NCBI GenBank assembly: GCA_946478645.1
Contig: CAMLCW010000308.1
Span: forward strand, 1-6,198
Direction of reading: 5' to 3'
DNA from: an uncultured Variovorax sp.
Lineage (GTDB): Bacteria; Pseudomonadota; Gammaproteobacteria; Burkholderiales; Burkholderiaceae
Length of the DNA stretch: 6,198 nucleotides
Each line of letters starts with the position of its first letter. Position 1 is the stretch's first letter. The position numbers and the translations under genes were made by a program. Shown here one piece after another: positions 1 through 6,198 of the stretch. The notes under the pieces are model-generated. The model made no database searches. It was not told the origin of the DNA and worked only from the letters and a program-made list of their open reading frames with translations.

Positions 1-405
1 GTCGAGCACCGGCGCGAAGCTGAAGTCGACGCCACAGGCGCGTAGCTCCGCGGCCAACACATGCCCCGCGGCGGTCGCGGCCTGGGTGGCACGCATCGCA
101 TCGCGCATCCACAGTTCGCCGAGCGCCCGCATCGAGGGCAGGCGCGTGAAGCCATCGCTGCGAAAGCGCTGGACGCGGCCGCCTTCGTGGTCGACGCAGA
201 TCAGCAGGTCGGGCCGGATCGCCTTCAGCTCGGCATTGAGCGCGGTCATCTGGGCGCGGTTTTGCCAGTTGCGCGCGAAATGGATCACGCCGCCCACGAG
301 CGGATCGCGCACACGGCGGCGGTCGGCCTCGGTGAGTCCGGTGCCGGCCACGTCGATGATCAGCGGCGCATGGCGATCGGCCTGCCGTGTATTTGCGGCC
401 GTCAT
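1..405 (-). CDS. nagZ: Beta-N-acetylhexosaminidase NagZ, N-terminal part (cut by left window edge)
   Basis: A cytoplasmic glycoside hydrolase family 3 enzyme that removes N-acetylglucosamine from GlcNAc-anhydromuropeptides during peptidoglycan recycling. The products can feed the AmpR signal that induces AmpC beta-lactamase in species that have it. The ATG is at 405-403 and 135 codons run open to base 1, so this is about the first 40% of a protein usually near 340-360 residues. Visible family blocks are [16 protein letters not shown] (14-29), [10 protein letters not shown] (38-47), the sugar-binding signature [12 protein letters not shown] (71-82) followed by GFTRLPSM (85-92), and [10 protein letters not shown] (126-135) at the edge. 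The catalytic His-Asp loop and the KHFPGHG-type motif lie beyond the window. The start overlaps the acpS stop by four bases (ATGA) and has a good Shine-Dalgarno inside acpS. The family match is very strong; only the missing C-terminus limits the call. Confidence 0.95.
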   Translation of the reverse strand, partial: MTAANTRQADRHAPLIIDVAGTGLTEADRRRVRDPLVGGVIHFARNWQNRAQMTALNAELKAIRPDLLICVDHEGGRVQRFRSDGFTRLPSMRALGELWMRDAMRATQAATAAGHVLAAELRACGVDFSFAPVLD

Positions 406-794
406 GCCTTCTCCACCACCACGAAGCTTGCCGCGTAATCGGTTTCGTCGGTCACGGTGACGTGGGCCGTGAGGCCCTCGGCCTCGAACCAGCGCTTGAG
501 CTCGCCATGCAGCACGATCACCGGCTTGCCGCTCGGCAGGTTGGCGATCTCGCACAGGCGCCAGCTCATCGGCATGCGCATGCCCATGCCGACGGCCTTG
601 CTGAATGCCTCCTTGGCGGAGAAACGGGTCGCGAGATAGCTCAAGCCCCGCTTCGGCCAGCGCACACGGCGCGCCTGCCAGACGGCGAGTTCGGCGTCGC
701 TCAGCACGCGCTCGGCAAAACGCTCGCCCTGGCGCTCGAAGGTCGCGGCAATGCGCCGCACGTCGCAGATGTCGGTGCCGATGCCGTAGATCAT
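402..794 (-). CDS. acpS: Holo-[acyl-carrier-protein] synthase AcpS
   Basis: Transfers the 4'-phosphopantetheine arm of coenzyme A to the serine of apo-ACP, activating the carrier for fatty-acid synthesis in the cytoplasm. The protein has 130 residues (E. coli about 126). The N-terminal signature [12 protein letters not shown] (4-15) holds the metal-binding Asp8. The second signature, [13 protein letters not shown] (57-69), holds Lys61 and the metal-ligand Glu62. A methionine-rich stretch [10 protein letters not shown] follows (69-78), then [10 protein letters not shown] (88-97) and the C-terminal strand [19 protein letters not shown]. The ATG at 794 overlaps the pdxJ TGA by four bases, and no Shine-Dalgarno is evident, so translation probably depends on coupling to pdxJ. 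The stop overlaps nagZ. The pdxJ-acpS pairing is common in proteobacteria. Identity is secure from the two signatures and the length. Confidence 0.97.
   Translation of the reverse strand: MIYGIGTDICDVRRIAATFERQGERFAERVLSDAELAVWQARRVRWPKRGLSYLATRFSAKEAFSKAVGMGMRMPMSWRLCEIANLPSGKPVIVLHGELKRWFEAEGLTAHVTVTDETDYAASFVVVEKA
407..414 (-). promoter_or_regulatory. Ribosome binding site of nagZ
   Basis: On the minus strand GGAGAAGG ends two bases before the nagZ ATG at 405. It gives a GGAG core five bases from the start and sits inside the last codons of acpS. It is the best Shine-Dalgarno among the three ATGA-overlap junctions, so nagZ may initiate independently as well as by coupling to acpS. Confidence 0.6.
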
Positions 795-3700
795 GATGCG
801 TCGGCGATGCAGCGCAGGTAGGCCCGCGTGGTGGCGGCATAGCCCAGTTCGAGTGCATCGGCGATGAAGGCATGGCCGATCGAGACCTCGTGCACGCCGC
901 GCACGGTGCGAAGAAAAGGCGTGAGGTTGTCGCGGCTCAGGTCGTGCCCGGCATTGACTCCCAGCCCGGCGGCCTGCGCCGCGCGCGCCGCGTCGGCGTA
1001 GCGCACGAGCACGGCCTGCTCGCCGGCGGTGCCGCGCGCAGCGGCATAGCCCTCGGTATACAGCTCGACGCGGTCGGCGCCCACGGCCTTGGCCGCGGCC
1101 ATCATCTCGGGAATCGGGTCCATGAAGAGGCTCACCCGCACCCCGAGCGCGCGCGCCTCGGCGATCAGCGGGCGCAGGCGCTCGGCGTCGTCAGGAAAGG
1201 TCCAGCCGTGGTCGCTGGTCGACTGCGTTTCGCTGTCGGGCACGAAGGTGGCCTGTTGCGGCTTCTGCTCGCGCACGAAGTCCATCAGGTTGTGGAACGG
1301 GTTGCCTTCGATGTTGAACTCGATGGCCGGCCACTTGGCGGTGAGCAGTGCCGCCAGGTCGCGCACGTCGTGCGCGCGGATATGGCGCGCATCGGGCCGC
1401 GGATGCACCGTGATGCCTTGCGCGCCGGCCGCAAGGCAGGCCTCCGCGGCGGCCACCACGCTCGGAATGCCGAGCTGGCGGGTGTTGCGCACGAGCGCCA
1501 CCTTGTTGAGATTGACCGACAGCGAGGTGGTCGATGGGCCGGGAGTGCTCATAGGGCTTGCAAATCTCTCATCATCTGCCGCGTACGCAGCGTGGACACA
1601 CCGCAATGGTAGTTGAGCAGCGGGCGCAGCTGGTTTCGGAGCGCACCGTTGCTGCCGGCGTCCATGGTCGCGATCTCGCGCAGCGTGGCCGTGAACGGAG
1701 CCCGGTCTTCCAGCACCTGCTGCAGCGAGCGCCAGTCGGCGCCCCGCAGTGCCGCCTCGCCATCGGCCGCGAGCCGGAGCCCGGCTTCGGGCACCAGGCT
1801 GTAATGCGCGCCGGCCGAGAGCGGCTCGAGCGTCAGCGTCTGGACGTCGAGCGAAGGCAGCAGGCCCACTTCGCGCAGCAGCAGCAGTTCGAAGGCGCGC
1901 AGCGCCGCCGCCTGGGTGGCCGCCTGCGCGCCGGCATGGTCGCCGGCCAGCACCTGCACCACACCCGCATAGGCGTCGAACAGTGCTTCATGCGGATCGT
2001 CGCGCGCGAGCAGGCGCAGCAGCAGTTCGTTGACGTAGTAGCCCGAGAGCAGCGCCTCGCCGGTCGGCATGACATGGCCGCCCATCCATTCGGCGCCCTT
2101 GAGCGTGCGGATCTCGGCATCGCCGCCGTAGTTGAGCTGCAGCGGCTGCAGCGGCAGCAGCACCGGCCTGAAGTTGGAACTCGGCCGCTTCGCGCCCTTG
2201 GCCACCAGCGCGATGCGCCCATGGTGCCGCGTGAAGACCTCGAGGATCAGGCTCGACTCGCTCCAGTCGTAGCGGTGGAGCACGTACGCCGGCTCGTGCG
2301 AAACGCGGTGGGCAGCCGTCGCCACTTCATTCGTAGCCGAAGGAGCGCACGCGGGCTTCGTCGTCGGCCCAGCCGGAGCGCACCTTCACCCACAGCTCGA
2401 GGAAGACCTTGGCGTCGGCGAGCTTCTCGAGCTCGACGCGCGTTTCCATGCCGATGCGCTTGATGCGCTCGCCCTTGTCGCCGATCACCATGGCCTTGTG
2501 GCCGTCGCGCTCGACGACGATGGTCGCGGCGATGCGCAGCAGGCGCTTCTGGCCCTTCTTCTGCGGCGGCTCTTCCTCGAACTTGTCGATCACGACCGTC
2601 GAGGTGTAGGGCAGCTCGTCGCCGGTCAGGCGAAACAGCTTCTCGCGCACCAGTTCGCCCGCGAGGAACTTCTCGCTGCGGTCGGTCAGTTCGTCCTCGG
2701 CGTAGAACCAGGGCTGCTCGGGCAGGTACTTCTCGCAGATGCCGAACAGGCGCTCGACGTCCTTGGGATTCTTGGCCGACATCGGCACGAATTCGGCGAA
2801 CGCATGCTTCTGCTGCATCTGCTGCAGCCAGGGCGCGATGTCGCCGCGCCGGTGCACGTTGTCGAGCTTGTTGGCCAGCAGCACCGTGGGAATGCCCTTG
2901 CCGAGCAGCTTGAGCACCCGCTCGTCGGCGGCCGTGAAGCTCCCGGCCTCGACCACGAAGAGGATCAGGTCCACGTCGCCCACCGCGCCCTGCACGGTCT
3001 TGTTGAGCGACTTGTTGAGCGCGTTGGCATGCAGGGTCTGGAAGCCCGGCGTGTCGACGAACACGAACTGGGTCGCGCCCCGCGTGCGCATGCCCGTGAT
3101 GCGGTGCCGCGTGGTTTGCGCCTTGCGCGAGGTGATGCTGATCTTCTGGCCGACCAGCGCATTGAGCAGCGTCGACTTGCCCACGTTGGGCTTGCCGACG
3201 ATGGCCACCAGGCCGCAGTGCTGCGGACCCTCCGCGGTCGGTTCGGCCATGGGCTCCGGGGCGTCTGCTGCTGAGTCGATTACGTCGTTCATTCTGGTTT
3301 CACGCGGCGCCGCGTGCCTTGAGCCGGATCAACATGGCCGCCGCGGCAGCCTGCTCGCCGGCGCGGCGCGAGCCACCGATGCCGCGTTCGCGCAGGCCCA
3401 GCTCGGGCACTTCGCACTCGACATCGAAGGTCTGCTTGTGCGCTGCGCCGAGCGTGTCGACCACGCGGTACGCCGGCAACTTCATTTTGTGGCCCTGGAG
3501 CCATTCCTGCAATTCGGTCTTCGGGTCCTTGGCGGCGGCCTGCATGCGCGGGTTGATCTCGACCGCGTCGTAGAGCCGATGCACCATGGCCTGCGCGGCG
3601 GCAAAGCCGGCGTCGAGGTAAACCGCACCGATCAGCGCCTCGAGCGCGTCGGCCAGGATCGACGGCCGGTTCGGGCCGCCCGAACGCGCCTCCCCTTCCC

Positions 3701-5474
3701 CGAGCCGCAGCAGCGGTGAGAGCGCCAGGTCCAGCGCGAGCCGGTGCAGGGTGTCCTGCTTCACGAGGTTGGCCCGGACACGGGACAGGTCGCCCTCGGG
3801 CAGCGCCGACAGGCGGATGTACAGCAGGTGCGAGACCGCGAGGTTGAGCACCGAGTCGCCGAGGAACTCGAGGCGCTCGTTGTGGTCGGCGGAGAAGCTG
3901 CGGTGCGTCAGCGCGAGCTGGAGCAGCCGCGGGTCCGAAAACGAATGCTGGAGGCGCTCCTGCAGCGCAACGAGGCCACCGTCCACCTTGCGTATCGCCG
4001 CGTTCAGCGGGCCTCGCCCTTGTACTTGAGCACCAGGTAGGCGGGGCCGAACAGGGGGATCTCGCGCTCGTAGGCGTACGAGACCACGACCCGGTCGCCT
4101 TCCTTGCGGATGTCGAGGTCCTTGCCCGAGACCGACTTGAAGTCGTCGATCGCCTGGGCCCGATCGAAGATCGCACGCACTTCGGGCACGGTCGTGCCTT
4201 CCTTGGCCTTGTTGGCCGCCTTGTTGATCGCCTGGTACTCGATCAGCGTCGGAACGACCTGCGCGACCACGACACCCACGCACGCCAGCACCACGGCCAC
4301 GAAGACCAGGCCGATGAACGAAATGCCGCGCTGCCGCGAAGCCCCGGCACTGCGGATGAATGGATTCGACTTCATTTCCCTTACCCCCTCGAATGATCTC
4401 GATTGCTTATTGGAATGGACCGATGCGACCCAGGTCTCCGAAATTCATCCACACGAAGAACGCCCGTCCGACGATGTTCTTGTCGGGCACGAAGCCCCAG
4501 AAACGCGAGTCGGCGGAATTATCGCGGTTGTCGCCCATCATGAAGTAGTTGCCGGCGGGCACCTTGCACACCACGCCCTCCACCGAGTAGCGGCAATTCT
4601 CGCGAAACGGGAAATCCGTCACGCCCGAGACGAAGGCCGGGCCTGCATCGTCGTTGAGCAGGCGGTGCTGCTTGCCGCCGAGGTCCTCGCTGAACTGCTT
4701 CAGCAGCCGCATCGAATCGCTGTCGAGATAGTCGGGCAGCGGCTGCTTGGGCACCGGCTGCCCGTTGATGGTGAGCTTCTTGTTGAGATAGGCCACCTCG
4801 TCGCCGGGAATGCCGACCACGCGCTTGATGTAGTCCATGCTCGGCTTGGGCGGGTAGCGGAACACCACCACGTCGCCGCGGGCCAGCGGCTTGCCCTCGG
4901 TGATCTTGGTGTTGATGACCGGCAGGCGCAGGCCGTAGGTGAACTTGTTGACCAGGATCAGGTCGCCGGTCAACAGCGTCGGCATCATCGAGCCCGAGGG
5001 AATCTTGAAGGGTTCGTACAGGAACGAACGCAGCAGGAACACCACCAGGATCACCGGGAACAGCCCGGCCGTCCAGTCGAGCCACCACGGCTGCATCAGC
5101 AGGCGCTCGCTCGCCTTCGGGTCGACCGTGTCGACCTGCGTGATGCCCTGGCCGGCCAGGCGCGCATTGCGTTCGGCGAGCGATTCTTCCAGTGCCGCGG
5201 CGGCGCGCTCGCGCCGCGGCAGGAAGTAGAAGCGCTCGGCCAGCCAGTACAGGCCGGTGACCACCGTCGCCAGGAAAAGCAGCAGCGCGAAGTTGCCTTC
5301 GAGCGCGCCGAAGTACCAGGCACCGACGTAGCCGACGAAGGCCGCGAGGACCAGAGAAGTGATGAATGCCATTTTTGAGATCAGTCTTCGACTTGCAGAA
5401 TCGCGAGGAAGGCCTCTTGCGGGACCTCGACGGAGCCGATCTGCTTCATTCTTTTCTTGCCCGCCTTCTGCTTC

Positions 5475-5509
<35 letters not shown>

Positions 5510-6121
5510 GTAGCACTTGGCCAGCACGTTCTTGCGCAGCGCCTTGATTGTCTCACGCGCAATGATGTTGACCCCGATGGCCGCCTGGATCGCGACGTCA
5601 AACATCTGGCGCGAAATGATCTCGCGCATCTTCGACACCACGGCCCGGCCGCGGTATTGCGACTGGCTGCGGTGCACGATGATCGACAGCGCGTCGACCT
5701 TCTCGCCGTTGAGCAGGATGTCGACCTTGACGACGTCCGACGCCCGGTACTCCTTGAACTCGTAGTCCATCGAGGCGTAGCCGCGGCTGACCGACTTCAG
5801 CTTGTCGAAGAAGTCGAGCACGATCTCGCCGAGCGGCATCTCGTAGGTCAGCATGACCTGGCGGCCGTGGTAGGCCATGTTCATCTGCACGCCGCGCTTC
5901 TGGTTCGCGAGCGTCATGACCGCGCCGACGTAGTCCTGCGGCATGTAGAGATGGACCGTCACGATCGGCTCGCGGATCTCGCTCATCTTGCCGACTTCGG
6001 GCATCTTGGACGGGTTCTCGACCATGATGACCTCGCCGTCGTTGCGCACCACCTGGTACACCACGCTCGGCGCGGTCGTGATCAGGTCTTGGTCGAACTC
6101 GCGCTCCAGCCGCTCCTGCAC

Positions 6122-6163
<42 letters not shown>

Positions 6164-6198
6164 GAAACCCAGCGCCTGGCTCACCTCGGGCTCGTAGC

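Overview
The window is a dense block of housekeeping genes from a GC-rich proteobacterium, all read from the minus strand. Gene order and protein sequence point to the betaproteobacterial order Burkholderiales, most likely a Comamonadaceae member close to Variovorax, Acidovorax or Ramlibacter. This placement rests on remembered family sequences and the arrangement lepA-lepB-DUF4845-rnc-era-recO-pdxJ-acpS-nagZ; no search was run.

In transcription order (right to left) the window holds: the C-terminal part of lepA (elongation factor 4, 6198-5381); lepB (signal peptidase I, 5372-4407); a small membrane-anchored DUF4845 protein (4375-4004); rnc (RNase III, about 3986-3300, start uncertain); era (ribosome-assembly GTPase, 3292-2327); recO (recombination mediator, 2325-1549); pdxJ (pyridoxine 5'-phosphate synthase, 1552-791); acpS (holo-ACP synthase, 794-402); and the N-terminal part of nagZ (beta-N-acetylhexosaminidase, 405-1). 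Both end genes are cut by the window, not broken. No frameshift or internal stop was found in any gene.

The genes are packed as one operon. The spacings are 8, 31, about 17 (or a 4-base overlap), 7 and 1 bases, followed by three successive 4-base ATGA overlaps (recO/pdxJ, pdxJ/acpS, acpS/nagZ). No intrinsic terminator or convincing internal promoter is visible, so the promoter is expected beyond the right edge, upstream of lepA. The set joins translation and ribosome maturation (LepA, RNase III, Era), protein export (LepB), DNA repair (RecO), cofactor and carrier-protein supply (PdxJ, AcpS) and cell-wall recycling (NagZ). No intergenic stretch exceeds 31 bases.

I see no mobile element, CRISPR array, RNA gene or undescribed system. 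The points worth a second look are modest: rnc lacks an ATG and has a CTG exactly where an ATGA-type overlap would place its start; LepB carries an extra N-terminal hydrophobic segment compared with E. coli; DUF4845 has a prepilin-like N-terminus; and PdxJ has an N-terminal motif that differs from the E. coli form.
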